Position numbers and translations under genes: made by a program. Below the pieces are notes generated by a model. It worked only from the letters and a program-made list of their open reading frames with translations. It had not been told where the DNA came from and ran no database searches. Source: Sthenelais limicola (Eukaryota > Annelida > Polychaeta > Phyllodocida > Sigalionidae). Taken from it: 64,000 nucleotides of DNA. Positions 1 to 9,802 of the stretch are shown here, piece after piece. Within the stretch, counting starts at the first letter, position 1. Each line of letters opens with the position of its first letter. The stretch spans positions 58,548,986 to 58,612,985 of the forward strand of contig OW804097.1 in NCBI GenBank assembly GCA_942159475.1, given 5' to 3'.

Positions 1-19
1 CTGATGTCCTCCAAAAGTG

Positions 20-1040
20 TTAATGAAACATAGTGGAATGGTTCGGCACCTTTTTTGGCAATGTGCATGTGAAATATAATGGAGATTTGGCCAGCGGTTT
101 CAGAGAAGATAGCAGTTTAAGCCTCGAAAAGCTTATTTTATTAAGATAGAGATAACAAAAATTGTCAATGCATGATGATAAAGCATATTTCACAAAGGTA
201 GTCGAAAGATTCATCATTCCACTCGATTTTAGAACATCAATCGACTGAATTTCTTTTATGACAGTATCTCTCATAATTTCCTCATCCCATTCAAAAACAG
301 GGTACATAGGGTCATCCTCAGTATCATTTTCAAAAGCCCTTATTGATGACTTTGGTAGTATTTCACAGAAATATTTATTACTATAATTTGCTGCATCCAC
401 ACCACAAAGTTTATTTCCACCAGTATCAATTATATGATCAACACTTGATTGGCAAGGACCAGATATTCCAAAAATATTTGATATATGTGACCAGAATTTT
501 TTCTCATTTTTCTTATATCTATGACAGATATCATTTAAAGCATCTTGCTTCATCCTAAGAACCATCCTCTGTACATCTATACGTAGAGATCTGGCCAGCT
601 TGAAGTCATCTACATTTTTAGTTTTCCTGGCTTTAAGAAAAGATTTATTTTTTCTATAAATCAATTGTCTCAGCTCTCTGTTATTCACCACCCTACCTTT
701 ACCGATCTTAAATGTTTGGGTCGGGTATAACCTATCCTGGATATTCAGGAACTCAGTGGCCATTTTGTCACCTAGTATATTTAGGTCGTTCTCATTCCAA
801 AGACTACCATCTAGTTCATCTACATGGTTGTTAATGGCATCATAGGACTTACGTGATATCGGACGAGATGTATAGCTCTTATTTTCATCATCCGTTACAG
901 GCTTATGCTTCTTTTTCAAAATTATGAACACAGGGACATGATCACCGATATTTTCGTCAATAGTACCAGATCTATAAATGTACTTACAATTTGAAGCAAT
1001 GAAATCGATTGTTGTACAGGAGGTAGAGGTTATGCGAGTA
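20..1040 (-). pseudogene. LINE ORF2 fragment: end of endonuclease plus pre-RT linker
   Basis: From about 1037 downwards the minus strand encodes TSTSCTTIDFIASN and then ENIGDHVPVFI. These correspond to the last two conserved blocks of an APE-type endonuclease, the SxxTxID block and the catalytic (S/G)DH. The frame continues through the long basic linker found between endonuclease and reverse transcriptase and ends at a stop at 20. The first part of the endonuclease (catalytic E and first H) is missing. The frame differs from that of ORF1, so the two were joined by an out-of-frame deletion. Confidence 0.65.
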
Positions 1041-1954
1041 GGTCAATTCATCCACTTTTATTGGCGACGGAAAAAAGTTGCTAAGAGGTGAGTACTCCGA
1101 TTGGAAGAAGATACCTTTTTCCGTCCATCTGGTTTTTGCGTTACTGAGCTTGAAGCCTTCATCCAGCAATTCTAATTGGTCGTGTTTGTACCAAATGCCC
1201 TCTATCTGGATTTTATCTCTGACTATTTTGCCTACTTTCTTTCCTCCTTTCTTTTCTACATGGTGTTGTATCATACGGAGCTTAGCTTTCCTTTCCTGAA
1301 TTTCTTCTGGAAGATCTGGATTGATGAATACTTTGGGAAAGGTGGAGTTCCCCTTGAGCTTAGCACGTTTGTCGTAGATATAATTTCTAAGCACCTCGTT
1401 CTTTAGTTTCACTAATATTTGCTTGGAACCCAGCTGGAATTTGCCCAACCTTCTAGCGTGAAAGATTTCGTCTTCCTTGATTCTTGGACATAGGCCTATC
1501 TGGTGCAGCACTTGCAATACAACATTATCAATATTTTCTGTGCGATCATATGGAACCCCTGCAATTATAAGATTGGATCGACGCTGGTCAGTTTCGAGAG
1601 AAAACATTTTCTCATGGCCTTGGTCACTTTTCTCGGTCACCTTTTCAAGTTGGGCTCTTAGGGAGATACCCTCCTTCTTCATATTATTTTCACTCAATAC
1701 TAGGTCATCCATTTTACTTATTACCCTTTCGTAATTTTTGTGAGTGCAATTTAATGATTTCTTGAGAGATTCTATGCTTAAATCCTCTTCGTCAATTGAG
1801 TATTTAGATACTGGGGCAAAAGTTCATATAAGGGTATTGGTTCAACTGGATTAGTCAAAGCTTCTTCGTTTGTTTGCTGCCTAGGGATTAGTGGATGCGA
1901 GAATGCTGTCGTTAATTGACCACCGGTCAGAAATGCAGGTCGATTTCCTTCCAT
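984..1954 (-). pseudogene. LINE ORF1 protein with start of a NADAR domain, frameshifted
   Basis: A start codon at 1954 (MEGNRPAFLTGGQ) opens a frame that runs to about 1823. The protein then continues in a second frame through a helical stretch to the ORF beginning at 1712. That part has the L1 ORF1p pattern: coiled-coil N-terminus, then an RRM-like segment containing RRSNLIIAGVPYDRTENI, then a basic C-terminal domain. After it come the residues FFQSEYSPLSNFFPSPIKVD, the typical opening of a NADAR (YbiA-like) fold. The domain is cut off after about 30 residues by the deletion at about 1040. ORF1p binds LINE RNA. NADAR enzymes act on ADP-ribose or N-glycosidic bonds. Joining the two in one ORF is seen here; any role in retrotransposition is inference. 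Confidence 0.7.
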
Positions 1955-1992
1955 GTTTAGGCGATATTGGGTGAAATTAGGTTTAAGATGGC

Positions 1993-2222
1993 TCAGAAAT
2001 GGTGAAAAATATACAATATAATTTCGATTTTAGACTCACTCAGCTCCTCTCCTCTCGCGAGTATACCTTCAAAGTCTATTTGTAGTGAACTACTATGACC
2101 AATTTTGTGAGCTTGAATGTCGTTAATACCGCTTACTGTGAGTATATTCGTGGTTTCTTCCGCGTTGTAATCGCAGTCTTGCTCGAGATCGGCATCATCC
2201 ATGGGGGCGGCCATGTTGGTTG
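1993..2222 (-). CDS. Possible start of second ORF of the DIRS-like element
   Basis: A minus-strand frame containing MAAPMDDADLEQDCDYNAEE runs to a stop at 1993. It lies just downstream of the gag-like ORF and may be the beginning of its next ORF. It is acidic, has no domain I recognise, and stops where LINE sequence begins. It may be chance. Confidence 0.2.
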
Positions 2223-2994
2223 ACCTAAACTCAGCTTTCATTGGTTGTTCGCCCTGTAGACATGCACCGAGGCTTGTGATTGGCCTAGGCATAGTGCCGA
2301 GCGCTGGCTTACTTCCGCTTCCGTCTTCTTGACATGTAGACTCAAAACAACAACAACAAATGGGCGTGTCGCAATCGTGTGCGTATTCACAACATATATA
2401 CATCTGTGAGTCGGCTTGGAATGCTTCATTATATACAGTTTATGCTCGTACTCACGTTTCTTGGGTTCGTGTGTTCCCGCGAATGTCTCATCGCGGGAGT
2501 CAGTGGTTTTTTGCAGCCTGGGTCGAGTAGTATGCGTTGTGCTGCTGATGTGGGCGTGGCACATATTGCGCGTGTGTGGTGTGTTGCGGCTGTTGTGTTG
2601 GTGGTGGGGGAGGATATGCAAACTGTAGAGCATGAGGACTGGGTTCCCGATTGTGAGGTTGTCTTGTCCTTTGCCGCTTCATGCAGTCTGAAGCTGCATG
2701 GGTATGTCGGTTTGCGGTGTTAGTCGCGTAGCAGAAGGAACATATATGGTAGAAGTTGGGCAAGTCGGCTGTGTGTCCATCCTTCTCCTTGCACATGCCC
2801 TTGTTGTTATATATGGGGCATGGGACACTTATGGCCTCCGTTGTCGCTATAGTAGTGGGGGCCATTGAGATTCGCATTCTGTCTAGCTGTATCTGTTCCG
2901 TATCCTGCCATGTTATGTCCCCTCTCTCCACTCGATCAAACACATTATTAGACCACCTCAACACGTTGCGCCAGGTCCTATCTTTAGCATCCTG

Positions 2995-3141
2995 TGTTGA
3001 GAACAGACAAACAGTACAGTGATGACGGTTACCACTAGGTGACCAGTGACTACTACCCTGACACCTATTGGGGGTTTGCCCAACTGGGGTGTAGCCTATA
3101 CCCAGACACACCTACAGGGCCTAGTCCCTTTCTACCACCTG
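2995..3141 (+). repeat. Copia 5' LTR, first 147 bp only
   Basis: It begins TGTTGAGAACAGACAAACAG, as does the full 3' LTR at 8087, and follows it with few differences to CTACCACCTG, where the psuG sequence starts. The remaining 53 bp of the LTR are absent here and are found only in the inverted copy at 4543-4708. Confidence 0.9.
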
Positions 3142-3604
3142 TGACAAACACATCAATACCAGCTCTGTGGGCAGCAATCATGGTGCCCGACACTGTTGTG
3201 CCTCCAGCAAGGCCCTGGCTTAGAACATAGGGGAAATCCCTTCTGGAAGTTTTAATTGCTTTTACGTCTGGGTGACCAAGATTTTGCAATTCAACATCAC
3301 TGAGACCAGCATGTATTTCCCCATCTATGATAGCAATCGTAGCTGGGACAGCACCATTTTGCCGGACCTCATTTTCGACCATTTGAGCAGTTTTGATATT
3401 TTCCGGGTAAGGCATTCCATGGGTAATAATCGTGCTTTCTAGAGCTACAATAGGTTTTTGATTATGTTTCGCTTCAGCTACTTCTGGTGATAAAATTATC
3501 TGACCTGCAGATGAATAGAATCTGTTGGTGATGTACCTTGGGCCATGACGGGAGATATATTTCCACTTCGACCAAGACAGAAGTCTGTCTTTTCCAGCAA
3601 ACAT
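3142..3604 (-). pseudogene. psuG: Captured cDNA fragment of pseudouridine-5'-phosphate glycosidase
   Basis: From the ATG at 3604 the minus strand encodes MFAGKDRLLSWSKWKYIS, a basic Ser/Tyr-containing leader that looks like a mitochondrial targeting peptide. The conserved PsuG core follows: VALESTIITHGMPYPEN with the catalytic Glu, then AIKTSRRDF with the conserved Lys, then SQGLAGGTTVSGTMIAAHRA and DVFVTGG. PsuG cleaves pseudouridine 5'-phosphate to uracil and ribose 5-phosphate. The piece stops about 154 codons in, exactly at the LTR junction, before the GG-H-R-G segment and the rest of the active site. It has no introns and begins a few bases upstream of the start codon, as expected for spliced mRNA copied into the retroelement. 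An upstream in-frame ATG at 3631 gives a chimeric start; whether it is ever translated is unknown. Confidence 0.85.
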
Positions 3605-3611
3605 GGTCGTT

Positions 3612-4256
3612 AGTACTCTCCGAGTAAACATTTAGCTGGTCCCTGAATACCAAAGCCTTTTCTTGAATTCCATCATTTGCCCTTTCATTTACCTTGCGCT
3701 CCTCATGTCTCAAACGTTCGGGGACTGTTTCCATTGCAGGAACTTTCTCCAATGCTTCAAAAGCTGTAACAAGCATTCCAAAAGAATCAGGAAGACTAGC
3801 TAAAAGAAATATTACCTTGTCCTCTTCTTCCATTGCATCCCCTATAACGGCAAGTTCATTGAATACTTCAATCATACCTTTTATATGATCATTTACAGAA
3901 TCACCTTCCTGAAGTTTCAAAGAGTATAACTTCCTACGAAGAGCCAACTTATTAGCCCAAGATTTCTTCTGAAATTGATTAGACAACAAGTTCCAAACAT
4001 CTTTGGGATTTTCTGGTTCTCCAACCAAGTATAACAGAGTAGGGTGAACAGATAACACAATTGTGGCTAAAGCTTTATTCTTCCTAACAAGATAGTCAGG
4101 TAGAGTATCATGTCCAGCAGCAGGCTCTGTTTCAACACCAGTAACAATTCCCCACAAATTGTTCTTCAATAAAGCCATTTTACACTGTATTTTCCAAGTT
4201 GCATAGTTAGAGGAACTAAGTGGAACAATGTCTGTACGGTTACTAGAAGTTGCCAT
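3612..4256 (-). pseudogene. gag: Copia gag, N-terminal part (inverted relative to pol)
   Basis: Minus-strand frame from MATSSNRTD at 4256. It has the UBN2/copia gag pattern: LSSSNYATWKIQCKMALL near the start, a central region with KDVWNLLSNQFQKKSWANKL and an acidic helical segment NELAVIGDAMEEEDKVIFLL. The coding sequence leaves the gag frame at the psuG junction (about 3612-3630), before the zinc knuckle. The knuckle is instead found on the plus strand at about 4710 at the start of pol. Gag forms the virus-like particle; this copy could make only a truncated protein. Confidence 0.85.
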
Positions 4257-4524
4257 TATAAAACTACACAAAAAACACTTTCCACAGACTAATAAACTAA
4301 GTCAATATCCAAAAGATATCTAATGTAAAGTGAAGTCAAGTCTAATAACAATTGAAAAAACTCAATAACACATGCATTGACCAAGTTAACAGGGCCAAAG
4401 TACCTATGTGCAGTAGAGCATGAACAAACAATTGAAATAGAAACAAAAGACTGCAATTCAAAACTTCCACTTAGCTGACTGTAGTGCTCTGACAGTGTAT
4501 CTGTATCCACAAACTGTACTCAGT

Positions 4525-4542
4525 GTGACTGGGCCCATAACC
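4525..4542 (-). promoter_or_regulatory. Copia-type primer-binding site
   Basis: Read on the minus strand directly after the LTR end (ACAATA) is GGTTATGGGCCCAGTCAC. Its first 15 bases match the half-tRNA initiator-Met primer site known from Drosophila copia. This fixes the LTR end and the orientation of the inverted block. Confidence 0.8.
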
Positions 4543-4708
4543 TATTGTAAAGGTTCAACCCACTTAGCTGACTGTAGGTGTTGCCTCTGCAGAGGCAGAT
4601 GGTAGAAAGGGACTAGGCCCTGTAGGTGTGTCTGGGTATAGGCTACACCCCAGTTGGGCAAACCCCCAATAGGTGTCAGGGTAGTAGTCACTGGTCACCT
4701 AGTGGTAA
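4543..4708 (-). repeat. Copia LTR copy in inverted orientation (positions 35-200)
   Basis: Reverse complement of the 3' LTR from its internal CCACTAGG to its end at ACAATA, followed by primer-binding site and gag leader. Its first 34 bp are missing. At the other side it passes into the pol zinc-knuckle coding sequence through shared GGTAA. Confidence 0.9.
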
Positions 4709-7700
4709 AGGTAAAGGACCTAAGTGTTACCTTTGTAAGAAATTTGGTCATATCAAGAAGAAGTGTCCAGTTCTAGAGAAGTCTGAATCTAAGAAGCAAG
4801 CACATGCTTTTAGTACTACTGATACTGATGTTACATTTGTTGTAGAGCATGTTTTGAATTCTAGTGATAGAATTGATTGGATAGTGGACTCTGGAGCTAC
4901 AAAACACATGAGTAATAACCGGAAATGCTTCAAGAAATTGACTACAATTTCAACCTTCAAGTGTTGCTGTTGGAGATGGTTATCAATTGGATGCGGTAGG
5001 AGTTGGTGATGTACAACTTTCTTTGAAATTGTCTGACAGAACTGTGCAAAGTTGCACATTGGTTAATGTGTTATTTGTTCCAGGTTTGAAGTATAATCTT
5101 CTGAGTGTGTCTAAGGCTGATCAGGCTGGTTTGGTCACTACGTTTGGTAATACTGGATGTCAGATTAAAGCAAAGGAAAGGATAATAGCAACTGGTACTC
5201 GAATTGGTTCTTTGTACTATCTAAATCTCTCTTCTTTGCCAGTTCAAGAAGTTCTCACTGCAGATGATCAGTCAAAGGTGAATGTTTGGCATCAAAGGTA
5301 TGGTCATTTAGGTCTTGATAGTCTGAGACAGTTGGCTAATCATAAAATGGTCAGTGGTTTTACTTTTGATTCATCAAAGAGTCTGGATTTTTGTGAAGGC
5401 TGTGTTGAGGGTAAGAATCATCGATCAAAGTTTCCAAGTAGTGGTAGTCGTAGCACTGAAGTTCTAGGTCTCGTCCACAGTGACGTATGTGGGAAGGTCA
5501 GTACTAAGTCTTTAGGTGGATCACAGTATTTTCTGACGTTCATTGATGACTCAACTAGATATGTTTGGGTGTATTTCCTCAAGTCCAAGGATCAGGTTTT
5601 TGGCAAGTTTTTGGAATGGAAAGCTATGGTTGAGAAATCGTCTGGTGAAAAATTGAAGACATTTCGTACCGACAACGGAGGAGAGTACACTTCAAAGGAA
5701 TTTGATGCTTATCTCAAGAAGGAGGGTATTCGGCATGAATTGACGATTCTGAAGACTCCTGAACAGAATGGAGTCGCGGAACGCATGAATCGAACTTTGG
5801 TGGAAATGACGAGGTCTATTCTTCACAAGATGGAAAGATCGTTTTGGGCTGAAGCTCTCTCAACTGCGGTGTATCTTCGTAATCGTAGTCCTACAAGTGC
5901 TGTTCCTGGGAAGACACCATATGAGGCATTCTGTGGTAAAAAGCCAGATGTATCGAACTTGAGAATTTTTGGTTCTACCTGTTTTGCTCACATTCCTAAG
6001 GATGAACGTAGGAAGCCTGATTCGAAATCTAGGAAGTGTATTTTTCTTGGTTACGGTGATACTGTCAAGGGTTATCGAGTCTATGATGTTAACAGGTCAA
6101 GAGTTATTCATAGTAGAGATGTAATCTTCAACGAATCTGAGAGTGAAGAGAAGCGTTGTGTGCACTTGGAGCTTTCTGATATGGAGGAGGATGTTCCTGA
6201 GAAACATGAATTAGCAAGGAATGTTTCTAGAGAAACTCCCAGAAAGGAGGAGTTAAAGGAAGACAAGACCCCCCGAAGATCGGAACGAGAGCGTCGTGCT
6301 CCAGACAGGTTAGGTGATTGGGTTGTTACTGTAGCCTGTGAGCCAAAATCATATACTGAAGCAAAGGAGCTGGATAGTCAAGGCAAGTGGCAAGCAGCCA
6401 TGGAAGCTGAGTTTCAGTCTCTACAGAAAAATGATGTTTGGGATTTGGTCCCTCTGCCAAAAGGTCGTAAAGTCATCGGAAGCAAGTGGGTGTTCAAGAC
6501 TAAGAAAGCTCAGAATGGGATGGCTGAACATTACAAGGCTCGTCTTGTTGCACAGGGATTCAACCAAAAGTATGGCTATGATTATGATGAAACGTTCTGT
6601 CCTGTAGTTCGACCTGAGTCTGTGAGAACTATCATTGCTTTAGCGGCACAGAAAGGATTGATACTTCATCAAATGGATGTGATGACAGCGTTTCTCAATG
6701 GAACCCTAGATGAGGAAGTCTACATGAATCAGCCTGAAGGTTTCATCGAGAAAGGAGGAGAAGAGCTGGTGTGTAGATTGAAAAAGTCACTTTACGGATT
6801 GAAACAATCTCCAAGGTGTTGGAATACAGCACTGGATAGATATTTGAAATCAATTGAGCTAGAGCAATCTGCTGCAGATCCTTGTATCTACGTACAGAGA
6901 GGAGAAGAAACTGTTATTGTGGCAGTTTATGTTGACGATATATTGATAGCTACAGAGAATGAAGAATCAATGCGAAAGATCAAAGATCAAATATCTAAGG
7001 GATTTGATGTAAGAGATCTTGGTCCACTAGAACATTTTCTAGGGATTCAAGTAAGAGTGTTACCTGAGGCTGGCACCTGGATAGGACAGTCTAGTTACAC
7101 TGGAAAAATACTTGACAAGTTCGGTATGGCCAGTGCCACAGCTGTAACAACACCTGTTGACATCAGTCAAAAACTTCAAGTTGAAAGCGAGAGTACAAAG
7201 TTTGACAAAAATTTGTATCAGTCAGCGGTTGGGTGTCTGCTGTATTTGTCAAATTGGACAAGGCCTGACATTACATTTGCTGTCAATACAGTAGCAAAGT
7301 TTAGTTCTAACCCAACTGAAGAACACTGGAATGCAGTAAAGCGTATTTTCCGTTATCTCAAAGGAACTACTAGCCATGGAATTTTGTACAAGAAGAATGT
7401 GGATGGTGAGGTCGCAGGTTATTGTGATGCAGACTGGGCTGGAGACATAGGTGATAGGAAGTCTACTTCAGGTTATCTCTTTATGTATGCCGGAGCACCG
7501 ATTAGTTGGAGAAGCAAGAAGCAGTCTTGTGTTGCTTTGTCTTCTGCAGAAGCAGAATACATTGCTTTGTCCTTAGCTGCCCAAGAGGCTGTTTGGTTAC
7601 ATGAGTTGTTGAAACATCTAGATCAGCTAACGTCTGAAGCAACGGTTATCTTCGATGATAGTCAATTAGCGATTGCAATGACAAAGAATCCTCAGTTTCA

Positions 7701-7875
7701 CAGTCGTTCTAAACACATTGACATCAAGTACCATTATATTCGGGAAGAAGTCGAGAAGAAATCAGTTGTTCTGTCCTATTGTTCGACAAATGATATGGTT
7801 GCAGATATTCTAACTAAAGGACTTGGGAAACAGAAGCATAATCACTTCCGTGATTCAATGCAGGTTTTTGCATAG
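4709..7875 (+). pseudogene. pol: Copia pol (zinc knuckle, protease, integrase, RT, RNase H), one frameshift
   Basis: Domains in order: CCHC knuckle (CYLCKKFGHIKKKC) near 4730; aspartic protease WIVDSGATKHMSNN near 4880; a frameshift near 4957; then an open frame to 7875. That frame has the integrase zinc motif (H-x3-H...C-x2-C, 5290-5410), catalytic blocks HSDVCG and RTDNGGEY with the later Glu in EQNGVAERMNRT, copia-type RT with YVDDILIAT near 6930, and RNase H with CDADWAGD and SSAEAEYIALS near 7425-7560. Apart from the single frameshift the enzyme domains look intact. The first codons before the knuckle come from LTR antisense sequence, a product of the rearrangement. Confidence 0.92.
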
Positions 7876-8074
7876 TTTGTTGAATTGTTTTATTCAATGT
7901 AGTGGTTGTGGGTTTCTTGTTTTTTGTAGTTTATTGCAGTCTTTGTCTGCAGTTTAGTATTACTAACCAGGTTGCCATTAGTTATTTTTGGTGAATGATT
8001 ACTTCTTGTGTTTTTTGTCAATGCGCATTTAACATATATATTGTGTTGTTAGTATTGGCTGAGTGCACTGACAG

Positions 8075-8286
8075 TTTGAGGAGGAGTGTTGAGAACAGAC
8101 AAACAGTACAGTGATGAAGGTTACCACTAGGTGACCAGTGACTACTACCCTGACACCTATTGGGGGTTTGCCCAACTGGGGTGTAGCCTATACCCAGACA
8201 CACCTACAGGGCCTAGTCCCTTTCTACCACCTGCCTCTGCAGAGGCAACACCTACAGTCAGCTAAGTGGGTTGAACCTTTACAATA
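8075..8286 (+). repeat. Copia polypurine tract and complete 3' LTR
   Basis: GAGGAGGAG immediately precedes the LTR, which runs from TGTTGAG at 8087 to ACAATA at 8286 (200 bp) and is followed by the TCCTG target duplication. It contains a palindrome CCTCTGCAGAGG. Antisense ORFs starting MCLGIGYTPVG in the three LTR copies are by-products of this repeat. Confidence 0.9.
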
Positions 8287-9033
8287 TCCTGTGCCACCTG
8301 CTGCAGGTGTACCAACAGGGGTTGGCGCATTTCTAGGCTGATGGAACTCTCATCGAGGATCATTGTAGTATATGCCTGCACGTATTCCTGGTATGTGAGG
8401 CTTGCCTTAGCTTCCATTTTGTCTCGAACAGTAATGGCTCCCTCCCTTTCCAAGTATAAGTACGGTTTGGGTATTTGACGGCGTATTCTAGGGTCAAGAT
8501 GTTCGTTACCTTTTATGTCGTTCGTGGTAAACATGGGGTTAGACAAATCCAGGTGCTGATCGTAATATGCACAAGCCATTCTGTCCCTCATGATCATAGA
8601 TGGGTGCGGGTAATCCTGGCTGAGTGTTTGCTTCGTGGTCGGCCGCCGGGTATGTTGGTAGCGGGTTCCTGGTGTTCGCCGGTGGCTCCTTCACCTCACT
8701 TGGCTCTTTCTCTTGGGCAGGCTCTGTCTTTTTGTCTCCACCCAATGCTTTCCTTATTGCCTCTTCTATTGTGGTTGTTAGGCTACCTTCCAGGTTTGTC
8801 ATCGACTGTTCGATTTTTTCAAATCGCGTCTTCGTTTCTTGGTCCATCTCCGTTTGTTTTGTTTGACCAAGATGGCGGCCTGCCGGTTTTTGCTCGTATT
8901 TGGCAGTCTCGCTCTTGTTTCTTTTTATCTTCACTTCTGACTCCTTCCTTCCCGTATCGACCGGTTCTATCGGTGCTTGCGTGTCTTTGGAGGTTTTGTT
9001 CGAATTTTTGGTACTCCTAGGTTTGCTTTTCAT

Positions 9034-9349
9034 ACCTTTCAGGCCGTAGATGTAGAACTATTATATTTTGAGTGTGGGAGGTTTGAAATGGAGAGAGTAG
9101 AAGGAAGAGGAAGGGGTGTTATGGGTAAGCAGCTACCAGCACGGGGACCAGGGGGTGACACCAATGCCTCGGAATTTAACCATTCCAGCAAAATTGTGCC
9201 TATTTTTGGACCTACACATGCACGATATGGAGAAAAAAGTGAAATCGTGGGTAAAAAGTGAAATCGTGGTTGGGTTGGCAGTCAAGATCTGATCTGAGAT
9301 TCTTAAATATAGCCTAGAGTTGAGAAAATTGTTTTAAAAAACAACTTTA
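9034..9349. other. No gene; flank between retroelement ORF and Harbinger
   Basis: Noncoding. It contains two copies of GTGAAATCGTGG at about 9238-9270 and CCTACACATGCACGAT at about 9212, whose reverse complement recurs near 16700. The Harbinger TSD copy TTA is at 9347-9349. Confidence 0.5.
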
Positions 9350-9650
9350 AAGCCCACACACACAGCCACGATTTCGGCCCACGAATTGGCCTCACAAATG
9401 TTCGTGGCTAAAAATCTGTAAAATGTAAAATCGTGGCATGAAATTCGTGGCAGTTTTGCTTGCCACGAATAATCGTGAAAAGTCACGAATTTTCGTGCGC
9501 AAGTTCGTGAGCCATTTTTCGTCAATTTCTGACCCGCACCTCCACGAATTTCAATGTCCACGATTTTTTTTTTTCGTGTCCAAATAATTTTAGTGATTTG
9601 TGGCTGTGTGCATATGGTCACGAATGTTTGTGGCTTCAACATTACTGTCT
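9350..9650. repeat. Harbinger left subterminal motif array
   Basis: More than a dozen copies of the words CACGAA, CACGAT, ATCGTG or TTCGTGG in both orientations over 300 bp. A matching array lies at 15930-16190. Such clustered short motifs are usually transposase or Myb-like protein binding sites. Confidence 0.7.
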
Positions 9651-9651
9651 A

Positions 9652-9721
9652 CGACAGTTCGTGGATGCTGCCACGACAATCGAGTATAGTCGATTGTTGT
9701 GGCAGCATCCATGAACTGTCG
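9652..9721. repeat. 32-bp hairpin at Harbinger left end
   Basis: Arms 9652-9683 and 9690-9721 pair with two mismatches around the loop GTATAG. The arms themselves contain the CACGA motif of the subterminal array. It lies about 80 bp before the first Myb-like exon, so it may be part of the promoter or a transposase recognition structure. Confidence 0.85.
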
Positions 9722-9802
9722 TGGCGGCAAGGGATAATAGTTCAACACGAAACAGTAGATGGCGTAAAAATCGATTTTCGGCCTTGACCTTGCGAAAGGA
9801 GA

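Larger units (their letters stand above)
1..2010 (-). mobile_element. Non-LTR retrotransposon (LINE) remnant, L1/CR1-like ORF order
   Basis: Reading leftwards on the minus strand, the segment holds an ORF1 with an L1-type nucleic-acid chaperone protein, then directly the last part of an apurinic endonuclease domain and the linker that precedes reverse transcriptase. The RT itself would lie left of base 1. ORF1 and the endonuclease tail are joined by an internal deletion near 1040, and ORF1 has a frameshift near 1823, so this copy is dead. The right limit near 2010 is where similarity to the neighbouring retroelement ORF begins; I saw no target-site duplication. Confidence 0.75.
2995..8286 (+). 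mobile_element. Copia-type LTR retrotransposon, internally inverted, carrying a captured psuG piece
   Basis: The insertion is bounded by TCCTG at 2990-2994 and 8287-8291, a 5-bp target duplication, so it integrated as one unit. From left to right it contains the first 147 bp of an LTR (+), a psuG fragment (-), the first part of gag (-), leader and primer-binding site (-), LTR positions 35-200 (-), then pol (+), a polypurine tract and a full 200-bp LTR (+). LTR positions 35-147 are therefore present in both orientations on the left side, and the left block is an inverted segment flanked by inverted LTR pieces. Junctions show short microhomology (GGTAA at about 4704). This fits template switching during reverse transcription better than a later simple inversion. 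Confidence 0.85.
1990..9033 (-). mobile_element. DIRS-like (tyrosine-recombinase type) retroelement fragment, interrupted by copia
   Basis: Two blocks, 8287-9033 and about 2000-2990, read as one continuous minus-strand unit once the copia insertion (2995-8286) and its TCCTG duplication are removed. The unit holds a gag-like ORF and, downstream at about 2220-1993, the start of another frame. No recombinase or reverse transcriptase is visible because the left side is cut by LINE sequence. The DIRS assignment rests only on the character of the gag-like protein, so it is tentative. Confidence 0.4.
2500..9033 (-). pseudogene. Gag-like ORF with Cys/His motif, split by copia insertion
   Basis: The protein starts at 9033 (MKSKPRSTKNSNKTSKD), with a basic, coiled-coil N-terminus. 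It shifts frame near 8600-8545 and continues as MIMRDRMACAYYDQHLDLSN to 8287. Removing the copia and one copy of the TSD rejoins it in frame (QQVAQD then AKDRTWRNVLRW) with 2989-2500. The second half has a C-x-Y-N-x-G-x-C...H...H-x-C-x-x-C cluster near 2760-2850, like the CCCH knuckle of DIRS gag proteins, and a Pro/Gln/His-rich tail ending in AAKNH. Two lesions are seen: the copia insertion and the frameshift. It could also be gag of another retroelement class. Confidence 0.5.

Noticed and set aside
2500..8341. Repeated ORFs starting MCLGIGYTPVGQTPN
   Set aside because: All three are antisense readings of the copia LTR.
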